From contig NZ_JBAPLU010000005.1 of the NCBI RefSeq assembly GCF_037083825.1, forward strand, positions 62,001 through 126,000: DNA of 64,000 nucleotides, given 5' to 3'. The DNA is from Klenkia sesuvii. Lineage in GTDB: Bacteria; Actinomycetota; Actinomycetes; Mycobacteriales; Geodermatophilaceae. Of the stretch, positions 19,856-31,608 are shown in pieces; positions within the stretch are counted from its first letter, which is position 1; each line of letters starts with the position of its first letter. Made by a program: the position numbers and the translations under genes. The notes under the pieces were generated by a model, which saw nothing but the letters and a program-made list of their open reading frames with translations, did not search any database and was not told the DNA's origin.

Positions 19856-20767
19856 GTGCCGGTCTCCCCCGTCGTCGTCCGCCGCGTCGCCCTCGCCAAC
19901 GCCGTCGCCAACGGCCTCATCGTCGTGACCGGCGGTGCGGTCCGGCTGACCGGCAGCGGGCTGGGCTGCCCCACCTGGCCCGAGTGCACCGACGGGTCGA
20001 TCACCCCGACCGCCGAGCTGGCCGGCCACGGGTTGATCGAGTTCGGCAACCGGCTGCTGACCTTCGTGCTGGCCGTCGTCGCCATCGCCACGGTGGTGGT
20101 CGTGTGGCGGTCGACCCGCCGCGAGCTGCGGAAGTGGGCCGTCGGCAGCTTCCTCGGCATCCCGGCGCAGGCGCTGCTGGGCGGGGTGACCGTGCTCACC
20201 GGGCTCAACCCGTGGACGGTCGCCGCGCACTTCCTGGTGTCGATGGTGCTGGTGGCGATCGCCACCACGCTGTGGCTCCGCTCGCGCGAGCCCGGGGTGG
20301 GCGGCCTGCTCGTGCGCCGGCCCATCGCGCTGCTGGTCACCGGGATCGCCGTGACCGTCGCCGCCGTCCAGGTGTTCGGCACCGTCGTGACCGGCTCGGG
20401 CCCGCACAGCGGTGACCCCGAGGCGGGGCGCACCGGGCTGGACCCCGAGCTGGTCAGCCAGCTGCACGCCGACGTCGTCTTCCTGCTGATCGGGCTGACC
20501 GTCGCGCTGCTGGTGGCCCTGCACGCCACCGACTCCCCCGGCCGGGTCCGCCGGGCCGCCCGCGACCTGCTGGTCGTCGAGCTGGCGCAGGGCGTGGTCG
20601 GCTACGTGCAGTACTTCACCGGCCTGCCCGTGGTGCTGGTGCTGCTGCACATGGCCGGCGCCGTGCTCATCACCGCGTTCACGGCGCGGCTGTGCTGGTC
20701 GGTCCGCGGGCCGCGCACCGAGGCCGCGGCGCAGCCCCCCGCCGAGGCCCTCGCCAGCACCCGCTGA
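19856..20767 (+). CDS. ctaA: Heme A synthase (CtaA/COX15)
   Basis: 303 residues with eight predicted TM helices in two four-helix halves. The first loop has GSGLGCPTWPEC with the conserved Cys pair. Heme-binding histidines are visible in each half (HGLIEFGNR, AAHFLVSM, SQLHADVV, LLHMAG). CtaA oxidises the C8 methyl of heme O to give heme A for aa3-type cytochrome oxidase. It converges with ctaB, which supplies heme O. The GTG start is supported by the TACCCT element 7 nt upstream. Confidence 0.94.
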   Translation: MPVSPVVVRRVALANAVANGLIVVTGGAVRLTGSGLGCPTWPECTDGSITPTAELAGHGLIEFGNRLLTFVLAVVAIATVVVVWRSTRRELRKWAVGSFLGIPAQALLGGVTVLTGLNPWTVAAHFLVSMVLVAIATTLWLRSREPGVGGLLVRRPIALLVTGIAVTVAAVQVFGTVVTGSGPHSGDPEAGRTGLDPELVSQLHADVVFLLIGLTVALLVALHATDSPGRVRRAARDLLVVELAQGVVGYVQYFTGLPVVLVLLHMAGAVLITAFTARLCWSVRGPRTEAAAQPPAEALASTR

Positions 20768-21081
20768 CCCCGCGCAGCGGCGCACGTCCGGCGCCGCTGC
20801 GTTCCCGGGCGCGCCTCCCCCCGCACGCGAACCGCGTGCTCGCGCACTGGCCACTGGCCGCGCGTGCACGCGGTCACCGACGGGTCGGTCGCCCGCTTCC
20901 ACACGCACCCGCCCCACGCCCGCGCGGGAGGGCGGGGTACCGGCCGGGGCGCGACCACCCGCCGTGCCCCCGGCGGGGTTCCCGTCCCCTGCGGGCCGTC
21001 CCGGAGGGCCAGAACCCCGCAACCGGAGGCCGGGACGCGCCGGCGCCCAGCCCGGAGCGCCGGTCACGAGGCGCGGTGACC
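20768..21081. other. 314-bp non-coding spacer between convergent ctaA and ctaB
   Basis: No supported gene. The first 35 bp hold the ctaA terminator. A second structured block has 9-bp arms gcggggttc (20973-20981) and gaaccccgc (21012-21020) enclosing smaller GC stems; it could terminate ctaB or belong to a small RNA. A third possible stem pairs accgcgtg (near 20829) with cacgcggt (near 20867). Confidence 0.5.
20773..20801 (+). terminator. Terminator of ctaA
   Basis: Arms cgcagcggcgc (20773-20783) and gcgccgctgcg (20791-20801) form an 11-bp stem with a 7-nt loop, beginning 6 nt after the ctaA stop. Confidence 0.7.
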
Positions 21082-22011
21082 TCAGAACAGGACGTCGAGG
21101 ACCAGCGCGATGCTCAGCAGGGTCATGTAGGTGATGGACACCGAGAACAGCTTCATCGGCCGGTCGGCGCCGCCGCCGCGGATGCGCCCCAGCCAGGCGT
21201 GCGACTCGGCGACGTACCAGATGCCCAGCGCCAGGAGGGGGACGCCGGCGATCCAGCCGAGCTGGGGGGTCACCGGGACCATGAGCGCGGAGACGGCCAG
21301 GGTGGCCCAGGCCCAGGCGGCGGACTGCTTGCCGACGCTGACCGGCCCCGCGACGACCGACAGCATCGGGACGCCGGCCCGGAAGTAGTCGTAGCGGTAG
21401 CGGCTGGCCAGGGCCCAGAAGTGCGGCATCTGCCAGCAGAAGACGATGCCGAAGAACACGACGGCCGGCCACGCCAGGGAGCCGGTGACCGCGGCCCACC
21501 CGATGAGCACCGGGGCGGCGCCCGGAAGGCCGCCGAACACCGTGTTGTGGTGGGTGCGGCGCTTGAGCACCATCGTGTAGAAGACCGAGTACGCCAGCAT
21601 GGCGACGGCCGCCAACGCGGTGGCCAGCGGCGTGGTGAACACGCCGAGCACGACCAGCGAGATCCACGCGAGCATGACGCCGAAGGTGAGGGCGGCCCGC
21701 GGGGCGATCACCCCGGTCACCGTCGGCCGGTCGCGGGTGCGCGACATGATGCGGTCGATGTCGCGGTCGTACCAGCAGTTGATCGTGTTGGCCGCACCCG
21801 CCGCGAGCATGCCGCCCACCATGGTGGCGACGACGAGGCCGGTGCCGGGCCAGCCACCGGCGGCCAGCATCATCGCCGGCAGGGTGGTGACCAGCAGCAG
21901 CTCGACCAGCTTGGGCTTGGTCAGCGAGACGTAGGCGCCGACCAGGGCCAGAGGCCGGGTGCGGTGGCCGACGGCAGGCCGTTCGGCGATCGCGGTCACG
22001 AGTCGATCCAC
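21082..22011 (-). CDS. ctaB: Protoheme IX farnesyltransferase (heme O synthase, CtaB)
   Basis: 309 residues, UbiA superfamily with about nine TM helices. The first prenyl-diphosphate/Mg site is NCWYDRDIDRIMSRTRDRPT; the second conserved loop follows CWQMPHFWALASRYRYDYFRAGVPM. It adds a farnesyl group to protoheme IX to form heme O. GTG 22011 begins the conserved protein; another in-frame GTG lies four codons later. The promoter is probably the TACAGT near 22050 on the minus strand, divergent from tkt. Confidence 0.93.
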   Translation of the reverse strand: MDRLVTAIAERPAVGHRTRPLALVGAYVSLTKPKLVELLLVTTLPAMMLAAGGWPGTGLVVATMVGGMLAAGAANTINCWYDRDIDRIMSRTRDRPTVTGVIAPRAALTFGVMLAWISLVVLGVFTTPLATALAAVAMLAYSVFYTMVLKRRTHHNTVFGGLPGAAPVLIGWAAVTGSLAWPAVVFFGIVFCWQMPHFWALASRYRYDYFRAGVPMLSVVAGPVSVGKQSAAWAWATLAVSALMVPVTPQLGWIAGVPLLALGIWYVAESHAWLGRIRGGGADRPMKLFSVSITYMTLLSIALVLDVLF

Positions 22012-22210
22012 ACCATTCAGACCGGGGCGGGCACGGGTCCGCACCACTGTAGACCCGCCGCGCCGTGAGGAACGCGCTGTACCACTAGGGTTCGACCACG
22101 TTGAGGGTGCGCACCCGGCGGGTAGGGCCCAGGTCGGCAACGGCGACGACCGGCAGCAACCCCGGCACCGCCCCGACCCCATGACTGATCCGCAAGGGAG
22201 CACCCGCCTG

Positions 22211-24424
<2,214 letters not shown>

Positions 24425-24435
24425 GAGGAACGGGC

Positions 24436-25539
24436 ATGACCCAGAACGAGAACCTCGCGAAGCTGTCGGAGGCCGGCGTCAGCGTCTGGCTCGACGACCT
24501 GTCCCGGGACCTCATCCACAGCGGTGACCTGCAGCGCCTCGTCGACGAGAAGTCCGTCGTCGGCGTGACCACCAACCCCTCGATCTTCGCCGCCGCGATC
24601 AGCGGCTCGGACTCCTACGACGACCAGCTGCACGCCATGGCCGTCCGCGGTGTCACCGTCGAGGAGGCGCTGCGCACCATCACCGCCGCCGATGTCCGCG
24701 ACGCCTGCGACCTGCTCGCCCCGGTCGCGCAGCGCACCGGCCGCGACGGCCGGGTCTCCCTGGAGGTCGCCCCCGGGCTGGCCCACCACACCGACGCCAC
24801 CGCCGCCGAGGCCGCGCACCTCTGGTGGCTGGTCGACCGGCCCAACCTGTTCATCAAGATCCCCGCGACCGTCGAGGGCCTGCCGGCCATCACCGAGTCG
24901 ATCGCCAACGGGATCAGCGTCAACGTCACCCTCATCTTCAGCCTCGAGCGCTACAAGGCCGTGATGGAGGCCTACATCGCCGGGTTGGAGAAGCGCGCCG
25001 AGGACCCCGAGGCCGGCTTCGAGGGCATCGAGAGCGTCGCGTCGTTCTTCGTGTCCCGCGTGGACACCGAGATCGACAAGCGCCTGGACGCCGCCGGCGC
25101 GGACGCCTCCCTCAAGGGCAAGGCCGGCGTCGCCAACGCCCAGCTGGCCTACCAGGCCTACGAGGAGGTCTTCTCCTCCGACCGCTGGAAGGCCCTCGAG
25201 GCCCGTGGGGCGAGCAAGCAGCGGGCGCTGTGGGCATCGACCGGGGTCAAGAACCCCGACTACAGCGACACGCTCTACCTGTCCGAGCTGGCCGCACCCG
25301 ACACCGTGAACACCATGCCCGGCAAGACCATGGACGCCTTCGCCGACCACGGGCAGGTGGGCCGCCCGGTCACCGAGACCTACGCCGACGCCGAGGAGGT
25401 CATGCAGTCGGTCCGCGACGCCGGCATCGACCTCGACGACGTCTTCGCCGTGCTCGAGACCGAGGGCGTGCAGAAGTTCAGCGACGCCTGGGATGAACTC
25501 TCCACCTCGGTCGCCGAACAGCTCCAGGACAAGCAGTAA
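24436..25539 (+). CDS. tal: Transaldolase
   Basis: 367 residues, the longer actinobacterial form. The Schiff-base lysine is K141 in PNLFIKIPATVEGLPAI, and the entry motif VVGVTTNPSIF is present. It exchanges dihydroxyacetone units between sugar phosphates. The ribosome-binding site AGGAGGA overlaps the tkt stop region, 8 nt before the ATG, indicating co-transcription. A stable hairpin follows the stop and separates it from zwf. Confidence 0.96.
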   Translation: MTQNENLAKLSEAGVSVWLDDLSRDLIHSGDLQRLVDEKSVVGVTTNPSIFAAAISGSDSYDDQLHAMAVRGVTVEEALRTITAADVRDACDLLAPVAQRTGRDGRVSLEVAPGLAHHTDATAAEAAHLWWLVDRPNLFIKIPATVEGLPAITESIANGISVNVTLIFSLERYKAVMEAYIAGLEKRAEDPEAGFEGIESVASFFVSRVDTEIDKRLDAAGADASLKGKAGVANAQLAYQAYEEVFSSDRWKALEARGASKQRALWASTGVKNPDYSDTLYLSELAAPDTVNTMPGKTMDAFADHGQVGRPVTETYADAEEVMQSVRDAGIDLDDVFAVLETEGVQKFSDAWDELSTSVAEQLQDKQ

Positions 25540-25544
25540 GGGAC

Positions 25545-25572
25545 GGGGCCGGTGCACCGCCGCACCGGCCCC
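25545..25572 (+). terminator. Intercistronic hairpin between tal and zwf
   Basis: Arms ggggccggtgc (25545-25555) and gcaccggcccc (25562-25572) with a 6-nt loop begin 5 nt after the tal stop. No T-run follows and the zwf ribosome-binding site is only 17 nt further on, so it may be a partial terminator or an RNA-processing/stability element rather than the operon end. Confidence 0.5.
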
Positions 25573-25599
25573 ACCTCCATCCATCCGCTGGAAGGACCC

Positions 25600-27117
<1,518 letters not shown>

Positions 27118-27154
27118 CCCCCGCCCCCACCTGCATGTCCGAGGAGACCCCCCG

Positions 27155-28303
27155 ATGAGCACGCTCTGGGACACCAACGGGTCGGCGATCGTCAAGGAGC
27201 TCGCCGCCCAGCGCCGCACCGGCGGCGCCGTGATGAGCGGTGTGGCGCTCACCCTCGTGGTGGTGGCCGACGAGGACCGCGTCGCCGAGGCCGAGGCCGC
27301 CGCGGCCGCCGCGGCCGAGGTGCACCCCTGCCGGCTGCTGATGGTCATCCGGCGCCAGGTCGAGGCCCCCACCCCCCGACTGGACGCCGAGGTGCTGATC
27401 GGCGGGCGCCTGGGCCCCGGCGAGGCGGTCGTCATGCGCATGTACGGCCGCCTCGGGCTGCACGCCGAGTCCGTGGTGCTGCCGCTGCTGGCCGCCGACG
27501 CACCGGTGGTCACCTGGTGGTTCTCCGCCCCGCCGGACCGCATCGCGACCGACGCGCTCGGCGTGGTCGCCAACCGCCGGATCACCGACAGCCTGATGGC
27601 CGAGGACGCCGTCGCGGCGCTGCGCCGCCGCGCCGAGGACTTCGCCCCCGGGGACACGGACCTGGCCTGGACCCGCAGCACCCCGTGGCGCTCCACGCTG
27701 GCCTCCACCCTCGACGCCGTCGCCGGGCGGCGCGGTGCCGTCCAGGTGCTGGGCGGCCAGGTGGTCGGGGACCCCGAGAACCCGACGGCCCAGTTGGTCG
27801 CCGGCTGGCTCAGTGCCCGCTGCGGGTGCTCCATCACGGTCGAGGCCGGCCAGCGCAGCACCGGCTCGAAGGGCATCGACACCGTCGTGCTCCGGCTGGA
27901 CCAGGACGAGGAGGTCCGGCTGACCGACGACCGCAAGGGCGGCGCCGTCATCAGCCAGCCCTACCGGCCCGACGCCGTCGTGGCCCTGCCCAAGCGGTCG
28001 CTGGGCGAGCTCATCGGCGAGGAGATGAAGCGCCTGGACAACGACGAGCCCTACCGCGAGGCCCTCGAGGCGGCCACCGGCACCACCGGCCTCGCCGACC
28101 GGCCCGCGATGCGCGAGCACGTCTGGTTCGACCCGATGCGCCCGGCCCCCGCCGAGCAGCAGGCCCCCGACGTCCCGGACGACTCCGAGGACGACGACGA
28201 GGTCGCGGCCACCGGCACCGGCGGCACCGGCGGCACCGGCGGAACCGCGGGGCCGACCGGGGACGACGACGGCGGCGACGACCAGCCCGAGGGTGCGGCG
28301 TGA
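27155..28303 (+). CDS. opcA: OpcA, glucose-6-phosphate dehydrogenase assembly protein
   Basis: 382 residues. The conserved OpcA core runs to about residue 325 (MSTLWDTNGSAIVKELAAQR at the start; HPCRLLMVI, VVTWWFSAPP and DLAWTRSTPWRSTLAS inside). The last 55 residues are low complexity: an acidic stretch, a GTGGTGGTGGT run coded by tandem ggcaccggc units, then acidic again. OpcA is needed for active G6PDH in cyanobacteria and actinobacteria. ATG 27155 has GAGGAG 8-9 nt upstream, and the stop overlaps pgl by 4 bp. Confidence 0.94.
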   Translation: MSTLWDTNGSAIVKELAAQRRTGGAVMSGVALTLVVVADEDRVAEAEAAAAAAAEVHPCRLLMVIRRQVEAPTPRLDAEVLIGGRLGPGEAVVMRMYGRLGLHAESVVLPLLAADAPVVTWWFSAPPDRIATDALGVVANRRITDSLMAEDAVAALRRRAEDFAPGDTDLAWTRSTPWRSTLASTLDAVAGRRGAVQVLGGQVVGDPENPTAQLVAGWLSARCGCSITVEAGQRSTGSKGIDTVVLRLDQDEEVRLTDDRKGGAVISQPYRPDAVVALPKRSLGELIGEEMKRLDNDEPYREALEAATGTTGLADRPAMREHVWFDPMRPAPAEQQAPDVPDDSEDDDEVAATGTGGTGGTGGTAGPTGDDDGGDDQPEGAA

Positions 28304-29040
28304 GCGCGCCGGAGGTCCACGTCGAGGCCGACGCCGGGTCGCTGGCCCGGGCCGTCGCGCAGCGGTTGGTCGACCAGCTGGTGACGGCCCAGGCCGAGCA
28401 CGGCGCGGCCGGGGTGGTGCTCACCGGCGGTGGCATCGGCACCGCGGTGCTGCGCGAGGTCGCCGCGGTGTCGGCCGGCCGGCCCGAGCTGGACTGGGGC
28501 CGGGTCGACGTGTGGTGGGGCGATGAGCGCTGGGTGCCCGCCGTCGACGACGACCGCAACGAGAAGGGCGCCCGCGAGGCGTTGCTCGACGTGGTCGGCG
28601 TCCCGGCCGACCGGGTGCACGCCATCCCGGCGTCGGATGCCGGGTACGACGAGCCGGAGGACGCCGCGGACGCCTACGCGGCGCAGCTGCGGGCCGCCGG
28701 GGGCGGCGCGCTGCCCCGCATCGACGTGCTCCTGCTGGGCGTGGGCGGGGAGGGCCACGTGGCCTCCATCTTCCCGCACTCCCCCGCGGTCACCGACGAG
28801 CGCCCGGTGGTGGCCGTGCGCGACTGCCCCAAGCCCCCACCGACCCGGGTCAGCCTCGGTTTCGGGGCCATCACCTCCGCCGAGGAGGTCTGGTTGCTCG
28901 TGTCCGGGGAGGCCAAGGCCGAGGCCGTCGCCCGGGCGCTGTCCGGTGGGGAGACCGCGGCGACCCTGCCGGCCGCCGGCGCCGTGGGCCGCCGGGCGAC
29001 CCGGTGGCTGCTGGACGCGGACGCCGCCGGTCAGCTCTGA
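28300..29040 (+). CDS. pgl: 6-phosphogluconolactonase
   Basis: 246 residues, SugarP isomerase fold. Conserved blocks are VVLTGGGIGTAVLREV, VDVWWGDERWVP, DDDRNEKGAREALL and LLLGVGGEGHVASIFPHSPA. It hydrolyses 6-phosphogluconolactone made by Zwf. GTG 28300 overlaps the opcA TGA by 4 bp. Last gene of the operon; a terminator follows within 10 nt. Confidence 0.95.
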   Translation: MSAPEVHVEADAGSLARAVAQRLVDQLVTAQAEHGAAGVVLTGGGIGTAVLREVAAVSAGRPELDWGRVDVWWGDERWVPAVDDDRNEKGAREALLDVVGVPADRVHAIPASDAGYDEPEDAADAYAAQLRAAGGGALPRIDVLLLGVGGEGHVASIFPHSPAVTDERPVVAVRDCPKPPPTRVSLGFGAITSAEEVWLLVSGEAKAEAVARALSGGETAATLPAAGAVGRRATRWLLDADAAGQL

Positions 29041-29049
29041 GCGCCCGGC

Positions 29050-29078
29050 GCCCCCGTCACCCCACCGGTGACGGGGGC
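29050..29078. terminator. Bidirectional terminator between pgl and rbpA
   Basis: 12-bp arms gcccccgtcacc (29050-29061) and ggtgacgggggc (29067-29078) with a 5-nt loop, 9 nt after the pgl stop and 8 nt after the rbpA stop on the other strand. Confidence 0.8.
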
Positions 29079-29086
29079 TCCCGCGG

Positions 29087-29428
29087 TCAGGCCCTGCGGC
29101 GGGCGCGCAGCTTGCGCAGGGCCTCCTCGAGGAGGGCCGCGCCGTCGGCGTCCGAGCGGCGTTCGCGCACGTAGGCCAGGTGCGTCTTGTACGGCTCGGT
29201 GCGCGGCGGCGGGGGCGGGTTCTGCTCGTCCTGCCCGGCCGGGAGACCGCACCGCGGGCAGTCCCAGGTCTCGGGCACCTCCACGTCGTGCGCGAACGCG
29301 ATCTGCGTGTCGTGCCGGTTGGCGCACCAGTAGGCGACGCGCACCCGCGGCGCCGCCTGCCCGCGCTCGGACTCACCCGTCGGACCTGCCCCGACCCGGC
29401 TGCCCCGGATCGCGCTCCCACCAGCCAC
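29087..29428 (-). CDS. rbpA: RbpA, RNA polymerase-binding protein (zinc-type)
   Basis: 113 residues. N-terminal tail SAIRGSRVGAGPTGESERG; a core domain with zinc-ligand candidates C, H and CPRC (YWCANRHDTQ and WDCPRCGLPAG), as in Streptomyces RbpA and unlike the mycobacterial protein; a basic linker; and a C-terminal sigma-interaction helix (YVRERRSDADGAALLEEALRKL). RbpA stabilises open complexes with the group 1/2 sigma factors. GTG 29428 is chosen over 29440 because GGGAG lies 6 nt upstream and the alignment to the Streptomyces protein starts there. Confidence 0.93.
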   Translation of the reverse strand: MAGGSAIRGSRVGAGPTGESERGQAAPRVRVAYWCANRHDTQIAFAHDVEVPETWDCPRCGLPAGQDEQNPPPPPRTEPYKTHLAYVRERRSDADGAALLEEALRKLRARRRA

Positions 29429-29471
29429 GTGCGCTCCCACCCTCAGGTACCTGAACGGACCCCGTGGCGAG

Positions 29472-29477
29472 ATCCTA
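29472..29477 (-). promoter_or_regulatory. Candidate -10 element of rbpA
   Basis: TAGGAT on the minus strand about 43 nt upstream of the rbpA start. No obvious -35 hexamer, and no sigma-R-type GGAAT/GTT pair was found. Confidence 0.3.
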
Positions 29478-29549
29478 GGCCCTCGCAGATGTCGTGCTGG
29501 TGACGAATGCGCTGCTCAGACCGGTGGTGCACCGCCTTGTCGTGCGCGT

Positions 29550-29783
29550 TCAGACCTTGAGCAGGATGCCCAGGGCGACGATGCACACCGTCCAGATGGC
29601 CGCGGTGAAGACGGTCAGCCGGTTCAGGTTCTTCTCCACCACCGACGACCCGGACAGCGACGACGACGCGGCGCCGCCGAACATGGACGAGAGGCCGCCG
29701 CCCTTGCCGCGGTGCAGGAGGATCAGCACGATCAGCAGCAGGCTGGTGAGCACCAGCAGGACGTTCAGGACGATCTCGATCAC
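29550..29783 (-). CDS. secG: SecG, preprotein translocase subunit
   Basis: 77 residues with two TM helices (about 3-22 and 55-75) and the cytoplasmic loop LHRGKGGGLSSMFGGA typical of SecG. It assists SecYE during SecA-driven export. It lies 51 nt downstream of the lipoprotein gene and ends the gap-pgk-tpiA unit; in most actinobacteria secG directly follows tpiA. Confidence 0.95.
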   Translation of the reverse strand: MIEIVLNVLLVLTSLLLIVLILLHRGKGGGLSSMFGGAASSSLSGSSVVEKNLNRLTVFTAAIWTVCIVALGILLKV

Positions 29784-29834
29784 GGGTTCTCCACTTCGAG
29801 CGGGCAGCCGACCGACCAGCGTACGGGACGCCGC

Positions 29835-31565
29835 TCAGCCACCACCGACACCGGCGGTGGCCACGTCGTAGCCGTTGTAGGGCAGCATCACGACGCCGTT
29901 GCGCAGCCGCTGGCCGGCCAGCAGCTGCGCGCGGTTCTCCACCAGGGGCACGTAGGCGTGGGTGGCCAGCGCCGCGTCGGCCACCGCGACCCAGGCCGCC
30001 GGGTCGGTGGCGACCTGTGCCGCGTCGACGGCGGCGTCCACCGCCGGGTCGGCGAGCAGCGCGTAGTTCGCGTTGCCGGCCTCGGCGGAGATCGACCGGC
30101 TGTCGACCAGCGGGACCAGGAAGGAGGCGGGCGTGGGCAGCGCCGCCGTGTAGGTGGCCAGCACCATGCCGTACTGCCCGGCCCCGATGGCGGCCGGGGT
30201 GCCGATGCCGGTGGTGTAGAAGGTCGCCGGGTCCGAGGCCTGCACGGTCACCGCGATGCCCACCTGGGCGAACTGGGCGACCAGCTCGTCGGCCACGTCG
30301 AGGCTGGCGGGTGCGTCGGGCACGGCCATCGTCACCGCGAAGCCGTCGGGCGACCCGCAAGCGGCCAGCGAGCGACGTGCGCCCTCGAGGTCGGCCGCCG
30401 GGTCGGGGTCCTCCGGGCCACCGCCCAGCGAGCTGGGCCACAGCACCGAGCGCCGCGAGGCGTCGGCCGGCCCGGCCAACGCCTCCTGCACCCCGGTGCG
30501 GTCCACGACGGCGGCCACCGCAGCTCGGCAGTCCGGGTTCGACATCGGCCCCACGGTGGTCGGCAGCGCCAGCACCCGCAGCGAGCCCACGGTTGTGTCG
30601 TCGACCCGGTCGGTCAGGCCCGGGTCGTCCTCGAACCGGCTGAGGGTGGCCTGCTGGACCCCGGTGCCCGACAGGTCGGCGTCGGCCGAGCCGGCCAGCA
30701 GCGCCTGGTCCCGGTCCAGCCCGCTGAGCCCGGTGCGCACCACGACCTGGTCGGGCAGGGCCGTGCGCACCGGGTCGCTGTCCGGGCTCCAGGCAGGGTT
30801 GCGGTCGAGCACGATGCCGGTCAGCGGGTCGACCGACGTGATCGCGTACGGCCCGGAGGACACGGGGTCGTCCTGGTAGGCCGCCCCGGTGTCGCTCTCG
30901 GCGGGGACGGGACTCGACGACGGCAGCGCCAGCACGTGGGGGAAGTCGGGGTCGGGGCGGGACAGGGTGAAGGTGATGGTCGCGTCGTCGGGGGTGGCGA
31001 TGGTGGTCAGGCCCAGCCGGTCGGGCGACTCGTCCTGGTAGGGCCCCGCGTAGAGGCTGTCGGGGTCGAGCAGGTCCAGCACGAAGTTCGGACCGCCGCT
31101 GACGACGTCGACGGCGAAGGACCGCTCGATGCCGTACTTCACGTCGCGGCTGGTGATGGCGCGGCCGGTCTCGAAGGTGGCACCCGGGCGGAGCGTGAAG
31201 GTCCAGGTGCGGCCGCCGTCGGGCGTCGTCCCGAGGTCGACGGCGAGGTCGGGCACCAGCTCGTCGGTGCGGCCGGGCTCGGTGCTGTAGGTGACCAGGG
31301 TGCGGGTGTAGAGCCGCATCAGGTTCCACACGGCGGGGACGTAGGAGCGCTGCGGGTCGAGGCTGTCGATCTGGGAGGTCACCAGCCGCAGGGTCCCGCC
31401 GGCGGCGTCGGAGGGCGCCCGGACCCCGTCGAGACCGCCGTCGGGCGCGCCGGACTGGGTCGGCACCGCGGTGTCGGCCGAGCCGTCGGCGCTGCAGCCG
31501 GCCAGCAGCGCGACCAGCACGAGCAGGGTGGTGACGGCGCGCGGACGGCGCAGGTGGGGCCTCAC
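29835..31565 (-). CDS. Lipoprotein solute-binding protein, SBP_bac_5 (peptide/nickel) family
   Basis: 576 residues. The N-terminus is a lipoprotein signal: basic head, hydrophobic TTLLVLVALLAG, then C24 as lipidation site followed by SADGSADT. The mature part has the OppA/DppA-type pattern (DSLDPQRSYVP, LVPDLAVDLG, TWTFTLRPGATFETGRAITSRDVKYGIER). Such proteins capture peptides or other solutes outside the membrane for an ABC importer, but no permease or ATPase gene is nearby. The gene is inserted between tpiA (43-nt gap) and secG (51-nt gap) on the same strand, so it shares the glycolytic transcription unit. Ligand unknown. Confidence 0.9.
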   Translation of the reverse strand: MRPHLRRPRAVTTLLVLVALLAGCSADGSADTAVPTQSGAPDGGLDGVRAPSDAAGGTLRLVTSQIDSLDPQRSYVPAVWNLMRLYTRTLVTYSTEPGRTDELVPDLAVDLGTTPDGGRTWTFTLRPGATFETGRAITSRDVKYGIERSFAVDVVSGGPNFVLDLLDPDSLYAGPYQDESPDRLGLTTIATPDDATITFTLSRPDPDFPHVLALPSSSPVPAESDTGAAYQDDPVSSGPYAITSVDPLTGIVLDRNPAWSPDSDPVRTALPDQVVVRTGLSGLDRDQALLAGSADADLSGTGVQQATLSRFEDDPGLTDRVDDTTVGSLRVLALPTTVGPMSNPDCRAAVAAVVDRTGVQEALAGPADASRRSVLWPSSLGGGPEDPDPAADLEGARRSLAACGSPDGFAVTMAVPDAPASLDVADELVAQFAQVGIAVTVQASDPATFYTTGIGTPAAIGAGQYGMVLATYTAALPTPASFLVPLVDSRSISAEAGNANYALLADPAVDAAVDAAQVATDPAAWVAVADAALATHAYVPLVENRAQLLAGQRLRNGVVMLPYNGYDVATAGVGGG

Positions 31566-31608
31566 GGGGGCGGCGGTCCTCCAGTGGGTGGGCCGCCGCC
31601 CCTGCGGG

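Noticed and set aside
22012..22210. A riboswitch or leader peptide upstream of tkt (for example a thiamine-diphosphate switch).
   Set aside because: The conserved CUGAGA core and pairing elements are absent.
29429..29549. Possible sigma-R promoter for rbpA, as in Streptomyces.
   Set aside because: No GGAAT/GTT pair with the right spacing was found; only a TAGGAT element is visible.
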